Shown: positions 7,973 through 17,018, counted from the stretch's first letter. The stretch is 64,000 nucleotides of DNA from Cellvibrionales bacterium (GCA_016713115.1 JADJPU010000001.1:1240001-1304000); one strand, 5' to 3'. Program-made: numbers and translations. The notes: generated by a model not told the origin, from the letters alone.

Positions 7973-8767
7973 CTAACGAAAACTATGTTCATCGGCGGGG
8001 AAGCTACCACTTTTCACTTCCTCAACATACGCGCGCAATGCAGCGGGTATGTCCTCATGATCGAGTAAAAAGTTTTTGGTGAATTTCGGTGCGCGACTGG
8101 GCGTGAGGCCGAGCATGTCATACAGCACCAAAACTTGCGCGTCGGTGTGTGGACCTGCGCCAATGCCAATGACAGGAATATGTAATGTGCGCGTAATTTC
8201 TGTGGCTAGCGGTGTGGGCACGCATTCCAACACCAATAAATCTGCGCCGGCCTGTTCCAATATTTTTGCGTCGCTGAGTATTTGTTGTGCTTGATCGGTA
8301 TCGCGCCCCTGCACGCGATAGCCGCCAAATTTATTGACAGACTGCGGCGTTAAACCGAGATGCGCGCAGGTGGGAATACCGTGCTGCGACATGCGAAAAA
8401 ATGTATCAGCCAACCACTCGCCACCTTCCATTTTTACCATCTGTGCGCCGGCTTGCATCAGTGTGGTTGCATTGAGTAGCGCGGTGTTGGTGTCGCTGTA
8501 ACTCATGAACGGCATATCCGACATGATGAGCGAACGCTTGGCGCCGCGTTTAACAGCGGCGGTGTGATAGGCGATTTGTTCTATCGTTACGGGCAATGTG
8601 GTGTCGTGACCTTGCACCACCATGCCCAGTGAATCGCCTACCAAAATCACTTCCACTTCGGCTTCGCTGATGAAATGCGCAAATGTGGCATCGTAAGCAG
8701 CAAGCACGGCAAATTTTTCGCCATCTTGTTTCATCGTTTGCAAAGTATTGACGGTGACAGTTCTCAT
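7973..8767 (-). CDS. panB: 3-methyl-2-oxobutanoate hydroxymethyltransferase
   Basis: A 264-residue ketopantoate hydroxymethyltransferase, first committed step of pantothenate synthesis, using 5,10-methylene-H4folate. Conserved blocks are VGDSLGMVVQGHDTTLPVT, the metal-binding Asp/Glu residues, GGYRVQGRD and IGIGAGPHTDAQVLVLYD. The ATG at 8767 gives the same length as E. coli PanB; a TTG one codon earlier is less likely. panC, which often follows panB, is absent here. The neighbours folK and gmk lie on the same strand. Confidence 0.96.
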   Translation of the reverse strand: MRTVTVNTLQTMKQDGEKFAVLAAYDATFAHFISEAEVEVILVGDSLGMVVQGHDTTLPVTIEQIAYHTAAVKRGAKRSLIMSDMPFMSYSDTNTALLNATTLMQAGAQMVKMEGGEWLADTFFRMSQHGIPTCAHLGLTPQSVNKFGGYRVQGRDTDQAQQILSDAKILEQAGADLLVLECVPTPLATEITRTLHIPVIGIGAGPHTDAQVLVLYDMLGLTPSRAPKFTKNFLLDHEDIPAALRAYVEEVKSGSFPADEHSFR

Positions 8768-8786
8768 CAATGCGGCTCAATCAAAT

Positions 8787-9470
8787 TCAAAGCGTGGATG
8801 GGTTGTAGTAGTGGCGGCCGTTGCGAATGGTCAGCATGTATTCCACCAGCGTGCGGTAATGCTGCGGATTGTTTGCCAAATCAATTTCTGCGGCGTTCAC
8901 AATCAACAGCGGTGCGTCGTTGTAGTAGTGAAAGAACTGCGTGTAGGCTTCGTTCAATTGTTGCAAATAATCTTGATCGATGCGCTGCTCGGCAGCGATG
9001 CCGCGCTGTTTGACGCGCTTCATCAATACATCTATCGGCGCTTGCAGATACACCACCAAATCCGGTTTTGGCACTTCGTGGATTAGTTGGTCGTACACTT
9101 TTCTGTAGAGGCTGTATTCGTCATCGCCAAGTGTGACGCGCGCAAACAGCGGATCTTTTTCCAACAGAAAATCAGCAACGCGCAGCGGTGAAAACATATC
9201 GTCTTGTCGCAGTTCTTTAAATTGCTGACTGCGCTGAAACAGAAAATGCAATTGTGTCGGCAGGGCGTTGTGGCGGCGATCTTGATAGAAGCGTTCAAGA
9301 AACGGATTTTCTTCCGCGGCTTCCAACAATGTTTGGTAATTGAAAGTGCTGGCGAGGCGTTTGGCGAGCGTGGTTTTTCCCACGCCGATATTGCCCTCTA
9401 CCGCGACAAAGCGCGGCAGTGTGCGGCCTTCAAAATCAAAATGCAGGTTGTCAAACGGATCGTCGGTCAT
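8787..9470 (-). CDS. Deoxynucleoside kinase (dGK/dAK family)
   Basis: A 227-residue protein with the deoxynucleoside kinase fold. The P-loop is VEGNIGVGKTTLAKRLAS at about residues 24-41, followed by ENPFLERFYQD and the DLVVYLQA strand before the lid region. It phosphorylates deoxynucleosides for salvage; specificity (dG/dA against dC) is not clear from sequence. The ATG overlaps the folK stop codon (ATGA). In Pseudomonas-like genomes the pcnB-folK-panB cluster is common; here the kinase sits between folK and panB. Confidence 0.9.
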   Translation of the reverse strand: MTDDPFDNLHFDFEGRTLPRFVAVEGNIGVGKTTLAKRLASTFNYQTLLEAAEENPFLERFYQDRRHNALPTQLHFLFQRSQQFKELRQDDMFSPLRVADFLLEKDPLFARVTLGDDEYSLYRKVYDQLIHEVPKPDLVVYLQAPIDVLMKRVKQRGIAAEQRIDQDYLQQLNEAYTQFFHYYNDAPLLIVNAAEIDLANNPQHYRTLVEYMLTIRNGRHYYNPSTL

Positions 9471-9975
9471 TTTTTAACATCAGAATGTGACAACGGCCAC
9501 AATCCCTCGGTGGATAGTGCGGGCAATAATGACGCAACACGACACCCGTTGGGAAGCGTGAGTTGCGGTGCAATATCGGCGAGCGGCACGAGCACAAAGG
9601 CGCGCTCGTGCAGGCGTGGATGCGGTAGCGTTAAACGATCATCCTGCATGCACTCGTTGTCATACAGCAATAAATCCAGATCCAGTGTGCGTGCGCCCCA
9701 GCGTTCACGGCGTACGCGTTGTTGCTGGTGTTCAATGGCTTGCAGTGCATCCAACAGTGCGTGTGGCTGCAGTGAGGTTTTCAGGTGGGCCACGCCGTTG
9801 ATGTAATCCGGTTGATCAGCAGGGCCACCGACAGGATGGCTGCCGTACCAAGGTGATACAGCGAGTAGATCAACAGAGGGAAGTTTCTCCAACGCAGCCA
9901 CAGCGCGCTGCACTTGCTGCAGAGGCTCGGCCAAATTGCTGCCAATGCCCCATAAGCTACAGCCTCGTGCGTCAT
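9467..9975 (-). CDS. folK: 2-amino-4-hydroxy-6-hydroxymethyldihydropteridine pyrophosphokinase, with apparent N-terminal frameshift
   Basis: FolK transfers pyrophosphate from ATP to the pterin in folate synthesis. The body is typical: GSNLAEPLQQVQRAV, YINGVAHLKTSL, RRERWGARTLDLDLLLYD and LPHPRLHERAFVL. The only ATG that gives a family-like start (9975, MTHEAVAYG) is in a different frame from IGSNLAEP. One missing base in the C run at 9948-9951 (G run on the coding strand) would join them into AYVGIGSNLAEP or AYGGIGSNLAEP. Without that base the frame can only begin at a TTG inside the conserved GSNL motif (9934). This is either a sequencing indel or a true frameshift. It overlaps the deoxynucleoside kinase gene by four bases. 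Confidence 0.85.
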
Positions 9976-9979
9976 ACCA

Positions 9980-11374
9980 TCAATGCGCGGTGGGTTTGTT
10001 CGCGCTGCGCGAGCGGTTGTTGCGCCGTCGGCGGTTGTTGCGTGTCACGCCACTTTCGTTTTTTTGCAAGTTTTGACGCAGTTGTTCGCGTTCTTCGAGA
10101 GAAGCGTTTTGGTATTGCGTCCACCACGACCCCAGTTCTTGCAGTTCCTCACCGGCTTGTTCGCGCAGCAGCAAAAAATCGTAAGCCGCGCGGAAGCGCG
10201 GGTGCTCCAACAGTTTGTCGGCGCGGCCACCTTGTCGGCGTGGCAACTGCCATTGCAATTCCCAAATTTCTTGCATCGGCAGCGTGAAGCGACGCGGGAT
10301 ACCAATCAATCGTGTTTGTTCGCCGATCACTTTGGGGATGACTTTTTGTAGCGCAGCATGAGGATGCAGCCCGTTATTTTGCTCGCGCTGCTGCTCTTGT
10401 TGCAGTGCGGGCCACAGCAGTGCTGCATAAAGAAACGCGGGCGTGACGCGTTGGTCATTGCGAATGCGTGTATCGGTATTGGCAAGTGCTTGGCGTATCA
10501 AACGATCCGTGTAATTGCCCGCCTCAAAATGTCGCGTGGCGCTTGGAAACAAAACATGGAATAAACGGTGCTGAACCATCAGTTCAAAGGTTTTAACCGC
10601 ATATCCATTCATGAACAGTTTGTTCATTTCATCGAATAGACGAGCGTTGGAGATATCGCGCAGCAATGGCGCTAACTGTGCAATCGGTGCAGCAGTATTT
10701 TTCTCGATCGTGAAATCTAATTTGGCGGCTAACCTAACGGCGCGCAGCATGCGCACAGGATCTTCACGGTAGCGCGTGTCGGGGTCGCCGATGATATGGA
10801 TGCGGCGTTTTTCGATATCGCGCAGACCGTCGCAGAAATCGCGGATCTGGTGGTCGTTGCCGTAATACAGCGCGTTGACGGTAAAGTCGCGGCGAATTGC
10901 ATCTTCTTCGATGCTGCCGTAAACATTGTCGCGCAGCAGCAAACCGCTGTCGTGTGCGATGGCTTCTTTGCCACTGGACGCATTGCTGTGGTGGCCACGA
11001 AAGGTGGTGACTTCAATCACTTCACGCCCAAACAACACATGCACGATGCGAAAGCGGCGGCCGATGATGCGCGAATGGCGAAACACTTGCCGCACTTGTT
11101 CTGGCGTGGCGCTGGTAGCGACATCGAAATCTTTCGGGCGCATACCGAGTAACAAATCACGCACACTGCCACCGACGATGTGCGCGTCGTAGCCCGCTTC
11201 TTGTAGACGGTGAATAACTTGCAGGGCGTGACTGTTTATTTTTTGTTCAGAGATGCCATGTTGTTGTGGGGGAACCACGGTGACACAAAATTTCTTTGGC
11301 TTCTTAGGCTTTGCCTTTCCTCTGGCGCTAGAAGTTTGTGCGCTAGAAATGCGATTTTTGATCCAATCGAGCAT
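9980..11374 (-). CDS. pcnB: Polynucleotide adenylyltransferase (poly(A) polymerase I)
   Basis: A 464-residue PcnB that adds 3' poly(A) tails to RNA for decay. The nucleotidyltransferase head carries HIVGGSVRDLLLGMRPKDFDV (about residues 67-87) with the GGSVRD and DFD catalytic motifs. The RNA-binding neck and body domains follow (RYREDPVRMLRAVRLAAKL). The C-terminus is a basic tail (NNRRRRNNRSRS) typical of PcnB. I prefer ATG at 11374 (MLDWIKNRI) to the TTG at 11401. Downstream it runs into folK. Confidence 0.95.
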   Translation of the reverse strand: MLDWIKNRISSAQTSSARGKAKPKKPKKFCVTVVPPQQHGISEQKINSHALQVIHRLQEAGYDAHIVGGSVRDLLLGMRPKDFDVATSATPEQVRQVFRHSRIIGRRFRIVHVLFGREVIEVTTFRGHHSNASSGKEAIAHDSGLLLRDNVYGSIEEDAIRRDFTVNALYYGNDHQIRDFCDGLRDIEKRRIHIIGDPDTRYREDPVRMLRAVRLAAKLDFTIEKNTAAPIAQLAPLLRDISNARLFDEMNKLFMNGYAVKTFELMVQHRLFHVLFPSATRHFEAGNYTDRLIRQALANTDTRIRNDQRVTPAFLYAALLWPALQQEQQREQNNGLHPHAALQKVIPKVIGEQTRLIGIPRRFTLPMQEIWELQWQLPRRQGGRADKLLEHPRFRAAYDFLLLREQAGEELQELGSWWTQYQNASLEEREQLRQNLQKNESGVTRNNRRRRNNRSRSANKPTAH

Positions 11375-11599
11375 TGCGATGAGGGTCGAGTAAGGGCTCA
11401 AGTTGCGACGCAGTGTAGCACAGGGCTACTTCTGTCTTCGTGAGGAATGGGTGGTGGAACGCGCCGACGCAGGGAAATTGTTGTGCTGGGTAGTACAAGC
11501 GGAAAAAAGATTGTGCTAGGCTAGCGTCGTCCTCATTGGCAGGGAGGATTAATGAAGATCCTGCCTTAAACATCAATTGATAAACCCATGGAGTCTCTA

Positions 11600-11839
11600 A
11601 TGAAAACTACTCTGTTGAAAGCATCTGTTGTTGCTGCAACTCTCGTTCTGGCTGCTGGCTGCGCAAGCAACGGCGACTTGGAAAAAGTGCGTGAAGAAGC
11701 TGCTGCTGCTCAGCAAACTGCTGACGAAGCGAAGTCTGCTGCTGCTGCTGCGCAAGCTACTGCTGACGAAGCTAAGCAATTGGCTACTGATGCAAACACC
11801 AAGATCGACCGCGCCTTCAGAAAATCTATGTACAAATAA
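11600..11839 (+). CDS. Murein lipoprotein, Lpp/OprI family
   Basis: A 79-residue outer-membrane lipoprotein. The signal peptide ends in the lipobox LAAGC (about residues 16-20). The mature part is an Ala-rich coiled coil in heptads (AAAAQQTADEAKSAAAAAQ) like Pseudomonas OprI and E. coli Lpp. It ends in RKSMYK; a C-terminal lysine is the residue by which Braun lipoprotein is linked to peptidoglycan. ATG 11600 has GGAG at 11590-11593 and is preferred to the ATG at 11588, which lies over that site. Two L,D-transpeptidase genes lie just downstream on the other strand, and a strong terminator follows. Confidence 0.93.
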   Translation: MKTTLLKASVVAATLVLAAGCASNGDLEKVREEAAAAQQTADEAKSAAAAAQATADEAKQLATDANTKIDRAFRKSMYK

Positions 11840-11893
11840 GTTTTGTGCACAGACAGGCTGCTAAGGGGTAACTCTTAGTGGCTTGGCGAGAAG

Positions 11894-11928
11894 CCCGCTA
11901 TGCGTTGTGAAACGCTAGCGGGTTTTTT
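11894..11928 (+). terminator. Rho-independent terminator of the lipoprotein gene
   Basis: CCCGCTA at 11894-11900 pairs with TAGCGGG at 11916-11922, with an inner GCGTT/AACGC stem and a small bulge, followed by TTTTTT at 11923-11928. This is a strong terminator, as expected for an abundant lipoprotein mRNA. Confidence 0.93.
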
Positions 11929-11940
11929 ATTGGGGCAGGG

Positions 11941-12870
11941 TTATTGTTCGACGATGGTCACTTTGGGGCCGACTGGCACAGGCAGACCTGTCGCCTCAAT
12001 GCGTGCCTGTTCTACCGTGTCCCAGTTCACTGGGTATTCCGAGAGATCCGCTGTTTGTTGCTGCACCAGCTGCTTCAAAGTGGTGGGGCTGACTGCTTGA
12101 TGAGCCGGCGCGCCATCTTCCAAAGAATGCACCTCAACATAGAGTACGCCATCACGCCAGCCGACTTTATAAGGCTGATTAACGATGCGCACTGCCGTGC
12201 CTACCGGCACATTTTGAAACAGGCGTTCAACATCTGGCGCATAAAGTCGCATGCAGCCGTGTGTCACCTGCATACCGACACCAAACTCATTGTTTGTGCC
12301 GTGCAATAAATAGCCGGGCACGCCTAGATAGAGAGCGTATTTGCCCAGCGGGTTGTCAGGGCCAGGCGGCACCACAGCGGGCAGCGGATCACCTTTTTGC
12401 AAATGCTCTTGGCGGATAGAAGCAGGTGGATACCAAGTGGGGTTGGCCGCCTTGCGTGCAATGCGCGTAGTGACCAGCGGTGTGTTCCAGTCGGTGCGGC
12501 CGACACTTACCGGAAAGGTTTCTACCGTATTCGTGGCTTTGGGGAAGTAGTACAAACGCATTTCTGCGGTATTGATTACGATACCGGTGCGCGGCGCATC
12601 CGGCAGGATGTGCGCGTGTGGCAGGGTAATGGTAGAGCCGTCGGGCGGCATCCACGGGTCGATGCCAGGGTTGGCAGCGGAAATCTCGTCATAGCCAAAG
12701 CCGTGTAAACGACCGAGATCAATCAAGGTGTCTTTGCGTCCAGCAGTGATGCGCTCTTCTTTGCCGACGAGATCGTCATTGCCTTGTGGCAGGGAGAAAG
12801 TGGTGGCGTGCAATGCACTGGTGGCAGTGAGGCCGAGTGTTAGGGTGGCGAGGGCGTGACAGATTTTCAT
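11941..12870 (-). CDS. L,D-transpeptidase (YkuD domain, ErfK/YbiS-like)
   Basis: A 309-residue periplasmic enzyme with a signal peptide (residues 1-22, ending HAT). A LysM-like segment lies at about 35-85 (DTLIDLGRLHGFGYDEISAA), and a YkuD catalytic domain at about 95-230. The catalytic motif is HGTNNEF followed by THGCMRL, with the nucleophile Cys in HGC. The C-terminal extension of about 75 residues is found in ErfK/YbiS enzymes. These enzymes attach Braun lipoprotein to peptidoglycan or make 3-3 cross-links. Proximity to an Lpp-type gene favours the first role. The start codon overlaps the stop of the next L,D-transpeptidase gene (ATGA). Confidence 0.93.
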   Translation of the reverse strand: MKICHALATLTLGLTATSALHATTFSLPQGNDDLVGKEERITAGRKDTLIDLGRLHGFGYDEISAANPGIDPWMPPDGSTITLPHAHILPDAPRTGIVINTAEMRLYYFPKATNTVETFPVSVGRTDWNTPLVTTRIARKAANPTWYPPASIRQEHLQKGDPLPAVVPPGPDNPLGKYALYLGVPGYLLHGTNNEFGVGMQVTHGCMRLYAPDVERLFQNVPVGTAVRIVNQPYKVGWRDGVLYVEVHSLEDGAPAHQAVSPTTLKQLVQQQTADLSEYPVNWDTVEQARIEATGLPVPVGPKVTIVEQ

Positions 12871-13442
12871 GGATGTATCTCAACAGGAGTGCCGATAGGC
12901 ATGATTTTCCACAGGCGATCCATTTCCTGATTGGTGACAGCGACGCAGCCGTTGGTCCAGTCCACGGAGCTGTGTGTGCGGCCTACCCATTCAAAGCCAT
13001 TTTCAAGACCGTGGATAGCAATAAGACCGCCGGGACTGCATTTTCGTTGCTTGGCAACGGCAATATCGTGGGCATTGGGGTAGTCCAACATCAGCGAGCG
13101 ATAGAAGCGTGAATTGGGGTTTTGCGCCACAATCTTGTAACGCCCTTCTGGTGTTTTGTAATCCCCTTCGCAGTTCTTTGCACCTGCTGGTTCTCGACCC
13201 AGTGCGATGCGGTAGGAGGCCACCACTTGGTTGCCGGCATAGACCGTCAGCGTGCGCTTGCCTTTTTCAATAACGGCACGGTCAATGTTTTTTGACGGTG
13301 CCTGTGGCAGCTGGCGTACGATCTTTTGTGGAGAAGCCTTTTTATGTCGATACCAGCCGGAGACGGATTCACACCCAGTAATAGGAATGAGTGACACAGA
13401 CAATAAAAGGAGCAGGGAGCGATAGTTGCGTAGTGAAATCAT
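12867..13442 (-). CDS. L,D-transpeptidase lipoprotein (YkuD domain)
   Basis: A 191-residue protein. ATG 13442 gives a signal sequence ending in the lipobox ITGC (about residue 25), so it is probably a lipoprotein. The catalytic motif IAIHGLEN followed by DWTNGCVAV carries the His and nucleophile Cys of the YkuD family. It is shorter than the neighbouring enzyme and lacks a LysM. It is upstream of and overlaps the second L,D-transpeptidase gene, so the two are co-transcribed. An upstream in-frame ATG (13487) would bury the signal peptide and is less likely. Confidence 0.88.
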   Translation of the reverse strand: MISLRNYRSLLLLLSVSLIPITGCESVSGWYRHKKASPQKIVRQLPQAPSKNIDRAVIEKGKRTLTVYAGNQVVASYRIALGREPAGAKNCEGDYKTPEGRYKIVAQNPNSRFYRSLMLDYPNAHDIAVAKQRKCSPGGLIAIHGLENGFEWVGRTHSSVDWTNGCVAVTNQEMDRLWKIMPIGTPVEIHP

Positions 13443-13619
13443 GAATCGATGAGGTGTGTTCGTGGCAGGCAGGTTGGTTGCCGTCATTGGGTGCTCTAGC
13501 TAGGCGGATAGGATTCGTAACCCGCTATTATCAAGGCGCGCGCGATTGTCGCACAGACTGTCATGGTATTGCCAGAACAGGTATCCTTGCCGCCCCCTTG
13601 AGATCGGCTCTGGTGTCCT

Positions 13620-14258
13620 ATGTTTGGTCGTTTTATTCCGCGTGAAGTGAAGTTCTTTGATTTATTTAATGCACACACCAAGGAGATCGTGCGCGGAGCC
13701 GATGCCTTAGTTGCTGTGATGGCTGCATTGAATCAGTCTCAGGCGGCAGCAGCTGCGCATGCGGATAATCTCGATGCCATCGAAGAGCGCGCTGATGAAA
13801 TTGTCGATGATGCAATGACGATGCTGCACACCACATTTATTACGCCGCTGGATCGTGATGAAATCCATGTGTTGATGAAAAATCTGGATGATGTGCTCGA
13901 CACCATGCAAGACGCAGCGGGCACGGTCACCACTTACGATATCAATCACGCTACGCCACACGCCATTCGTTTTGCAGAAATTATTCGCGCTTCATGTCAA
14001 AAACTGGAGACGGCTGTCGGTATGTTGCACAACATGGACAACGGCCCTGCGATTTTGGAAGCGTGCAAAGAAATTAACAAACTGGAATCGGAAGCCGATG
14101 TGGTGTTGCGCGATGCCATGTCGAAACTGTTTCGTGAAGAGCCGGATGTGCGCGAGTTGATTAAGCTGAAAGCAATTTACGAGTTGTTGGAGACGGTGAC
14201 AGATTGCTGCAAAAATGTGGCTACCGTCCTTGAAGAAATTGTTCTCGAAAATTCCTGA
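13620..14258 (+). CDS. PhoU-like DUF47 family protein
   Basis: A 212-residue all-helical protein of the DUF47/TIGR00153 family, distantly related to PhoU. It carries acidic metal-binding-like helices (LDAIEERADEIVDDAM, EINKLESEADVVLRDAM) typical of this group. In many bacteria it is encoded directly upstream of a Pit-type phosphate transporter, as here (36 bases), and is thought to modulate it. The ATG at 13620 is the first in frame. No Shine-Dalgarno is obvious, but the protein begins like the family (FGRFIPREVKFFDLF). Confidence 0.93.
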   Translation: MFGRFIPREVKFFDLFNAHTKEIVRGADALVAVMAALNQSQAAAAAHADNLDAIEERADEIVDDAMTMLHTTFITPLDRDEIHVLMKNLDDVLDTMQDAAGTVTTYDINHATPHAIRFAEIIRASCQKLETAVGMLHNMDNGPAILEACKEINKLESEADVVLRDAMSKLFREEPDVRELIKLKAIYELLETVTDCCKNVATVLEEIVLENS

Positions 14259-14294
14259 TATATCCGACAAATTTACTAAAAGCAGCCGCTTATT

Positions 14295-15302
14295 ATGGAT
14301 CAGTTAACCATATCGTTTGGTGTCTTAGCCTTTTTAGTGGCGTTGGCGTTAGTTTTCGATTTCATGAATGGTTTTCATGATGCCGCTAATGCAATCGCCA
14401 CTGTTGTATCTACGCGTGTATTAAAGCCACACCATGCGGTGATGATGGCGACTTTCTTTAACTTTATTGCTATTTTTGTGTTCCATTTGAAAGTAGCGGC
14501 CATGGTGGGTAAAGGCACTATTGACCCTGGCATTGTGGATCACTATGTGGTGTTTGGCGCATTAGCTGGTGCGATTGCGTGGAATGTTATCACTTGGTAT
14601 TACGGCATTCCTTCGTCGTCTTCGCATGCACTTATTGGCGGCTTGATTGGCGCTGCGTTGATTAAAGCGGGTCCTGGCGCACTAATCATGAGCGGGATTA
14701 TGAAAACGGTCGCATTTATTGTGATCTCGCCGCTGGTTGGAATGCTGCTTGGCGGTTTGTTGATGCTGATAATCAGTTGGGCGTTTCGCAGCCAAACACC
14801 GCGCCGCGTTGAAAATTGGTCGCGTCGTTTGCAGTTAATTTCTGCATCCGCTTATGCGTTGGGCCACGGCGGTAATGATGCGCAGAAAACGATTGGTATC
14901 ATTTGGATGTTATTGATTGCGGCCGGTGCAACAAGTGCCGATGAGCATGTGCCGTATTGGGTTGTGTTGGTTTGTTATTCCGCTATTGGTTTGGGAACCG
15001 CGTTTGGTGGTTGGCGCATCATTCGCTTGATGGGGCAAAAAATCACCAAACTCAGCCCTGTCGGTGGCTTCGCGGCGCAGACAGCGGGTGCCAGCATGTT
15101 ATTTGTTGCCACATCGCTGGGCATTCCCGTTTCGACAACTCACACCATCACTGGCGCAATTGTTGGCGTAGGCGCAAATCGAAAAGTTTCTGCCGTGCGT
15201 TGGGGTGTTGCTGGCACTATCGTGTGGGCGTGGATTCTGACCATTCCTTGCAGTGCATTGATCGCCGCTATTTTCTGGTTTATCGGCAAGTTGTTTCTTT
15301 GA
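14295..15302 (+). CDS. pit: Inorganic phosphate transporter, Pit family
   Basis: A 335-residue inner-membrane protein with about ten membrane segments. It contains the two inverted PHO4 repeats: GFHDAANAIATVVSTRVL near residue 26 and ALGHGGNDAQKTIGIIW near 193, each with the family GANDxxx-type signature. It imports phosphate as a metal-phosphate complex with protons. It is shorter than E. coli PitA and similar to bacterial low-affinity Pit/PNaS forms. It forms an operon with the DUF47 gene upstream and converges on cmoB with a 13-base gap. Confidence 0.94.
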   Translation: MDQLTISFGVLAFLVALALVFDFMNGFHDAANAIATVVSTRVLKPHHAVMMATFFNFIAIFVFHLKVAAMVGKGTIDPGIVDHYVVFGALAGAIAWNVITWYYGIPSSSSHALIGGLIGAALIKAGPGALIMSGIMKTVAFIVISPLVGMLLGGLLMLIISWAFRSQTPRRVENWSRRLQLISASAYALGHGGNDAQKTIGIIWMLLIAAGATSADEHVPYWVVLVCYSAIGLGTAFGGWRIIRLMGQKITKLSPVGGFAAQTAGASMLFVATSLGIPVSTTHTITGAIVGVGANRKVSAVRWGVAGTIVWAWILTIPCSALIAAIFWFIGKLFL

Positions 15303-15315
15303 TGCGTGTTGCGCG

Positions 15316-16305
15316 CTAAACCGTTGCGGTAAAAATGGTGCGGCGCGGTGCTGGATAGCCCTCGATAGTTTTGTTGCTGTCATTGGGGTCGAGAAAGTCG
15401 CTCAGTGATTGAAAACGCATCCAATCCGTACTGCGCTGTTCTTGGGTGGTGGTTTGGCAAACATCGACCACGCGCACATCGTTAAAGCGCATTTTTTTTA
15501 ACCAATTTTCCAATGCAGCTGTGCTTGGAATAAACCATACATTGCCCATGCGTCCGTAGCGTCCTTCCGGCACCAGCACGGCATTTTCATCGCCGTCTAT
15601 CACCAGTGTTTCCAACACTAATTGCCCGCCCGGTTTGATCAACTGTTTTAATTCCAACAGGTGATCCATGGGTGAACGGCGGTGGTAGAGCACGCCCATA
15701 GAAAACACCGTATCAAAAGCTTGCAGGTTGGGCGGTAAATCTTCGCAAGCTGCGGGCACTACAAACACGCCATCATTTTGCAAAAAATGTTGCAGCGCCC
15801 AGTACTGCACCACAAACAATGGTGAAGGCTCAATACCGATCACCAATTCGGCACCCGCACCGCGCATGCGCCATGCGTGATAGCCACTGCCGCAACCGAC
15901 ATCCAACACCGTTTTGCCTTGCAGTGGCGCAATATGCGGCGCAAGGCGTTGCCACTTCCAATCCGAACGCCACTCAGTGTCGATAAAAATATCTGCGATA
16001 TTGAATGGGCCTTTGCGCCACGGATGCAGACCGCGCAGTGCGGTTTCTATGTGCAATTTTTCGGTATCGCTCAGAGAATTTTTTGCGCGAAAAGAAACGA
16101 TATCGGCATCAAGACAGATACTTTCTGGCTCCAAAACAGGCAGCTGCGCAATGCAATCTAACCAGCGCGGCAAATCGCCCCAGCGCTCGCGGTTGAAGTG
16201 GCGTTCAATCGTGGCAGGCAGAGTCTCCAGCCACGGTGCCAACGCTGTGTTTTGCAGGCGAGAAAATAACGGGGTGTAATTTGGTGTGGTAATGCGTGTT
16301 GTCAC
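15316..16305 (-). CDS. cmoB: tRNA U34 carboxymethyltransferase
   Basis: A 329-residue SAM-like enzyme that uses carboxy-SAM to convert ho5U34 to cmo5U34 in tRNA. The Rossmann motif is VLDVGCGSGYHAWRM at about residue 125, followed by GIEPSPLF and the GVLYHRRSPMDHL segment characteristic of CmoB. The start is taken as GTG 16305, which overlaps the cmoA stop (GTGA) and gives the normal length (E. coli CmoB has 323 residues). The ORF extension to 16347 lies inside cmoA. The operon order cmoA-cmoB is the usual one. Confidence 0.96.
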   Translation of the reverse strand: MTTRITTPNYTPLFSRLQNTALAPWLETLPATIERHFNRERWGDLPRWLDCIAQLPVLEPESICLDADIVSFRAKNSLSDTEKLHIETALRGLHPWRKGPFNIADIFIDTEWRSDWKWQRLAPHIAPLQGKTVLDVGCGSGYHAWRMRGAGAELVIGIEPSPLFVVQYWALQHFLQNDGVFVVPAACEDLPPNLQAFDTVFSMGVLYHRRSPMDHLLELKQLIKPGGQLVLETLVIDGDENAVLVPEGRYGRMGNVWFIPSTAALENWLKKMRFNDVRVVDVCQTTTQEQRSTDWMRFQSLSDFLDPNDSNKTIEGYPAPRRTIFTATV

Positions 16306-17018
16306 TTGATCGCCACCAGCGAAATAAAATTGAAGCACTGAAACCACACGCCGATATTGCGAAAGCCCGCCGCACGCAAACGCGCCTCATGCGCGGTCGT
16401 TGTTTCAGGAATGAGTACATTTTCCAGCGCCGTGCGTTTTTGGCTCACTTCCAGCGCTGAATAGCCATTGATCATTTTAAAATCGTGGTACAAATCCGTG
16501 GTGAGCTGTTGCATGGCGGGATTATCAAAACAGATTTTTTCTGACAACACTAAGGCGGCGCCTGGTAATAGACCACCATAAATATTTTTTATCACGCGCT
16601 CTCTATCCTGCTGTGGCACAAATTGCAGCGTGAAATTTAAAACAACCATACTGGCGTTGCTAATTTCAATATCCTGCAGGTTGTTGTTGAGCAATTGATA
16701 GCGTGCAGTTTGATCGGAAAATATTTCTTGGCAGCGATCCAGCATCGCTGTGGAATTATCGACGGCAATAAATTCTATCGGCCGACCTTGCAGATTGTTC
16801 ATCATGGCCAGTGTGGATGCGCCTAGCGAGCAGCCGAGGTCGTAACAGCGCGTGTGATCTTGTGCGTGGCGCGCGGCGAGCAAGCCCGTCATGGTGATGA
16901 TATTGCTGTAGCCAGGGATAGATCGTTGCAGCATATCTGGAAACACGGCAGCCACAGATTCGTCAAAACGAAAACCAGCGATATTGTCTAAATGGTTAGC
17001 GTAAATATTGTCGCGCAT
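16302..17018 (-). CDS. cmoA: Carboxy-S-adenosyl-L-methionine synthase
   Basis: A 238-residue class I fold enzyme that makes carboxy-SAM from SAM and prephenate for CmoB. Motifs are CYDLGCSLGASTLAM (residues about 59-73), FIAVDNSTAMLDRC, and the segment VVLNFTLQFVPQQDR. Its length matches the family (247 in E. coli). It lies 14 bases downstream of an aldo/keto reductase gene on the same strand and is coupled to cmoB by a four-base overlap. Confidence 0.97.
   Translation of the reverse strand: MRDNIYANHLDNIAGFRFDESVAAVFPDMLQRSIPGYSNIITMTGLLAARHAQDHTRCYDLGCSLGASTLAMMNNLQGRPIEFIAVDNSTAMLDRCQEIFSDQTARYQLLNNNLQDIEISNASMVVLNFTLQFVPQQDRERVIKNIYGGLLPGAALVLSEKICFDNPAMQQLTTDLYHDFKMINGYSALEVSQKRTALENVLIPETTTAHEARLRAAGFRNIGVWFQCFNFISLVAIK

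Noticed and set aside
11500..11580. Promoter and leader hairpin for the lipoprotein gene
   Set aside because: TAGGCT could be a -10 element but no -35 fits at the right distance, and the GGCAGG/CCTGCC hairpin is only 6 bp.
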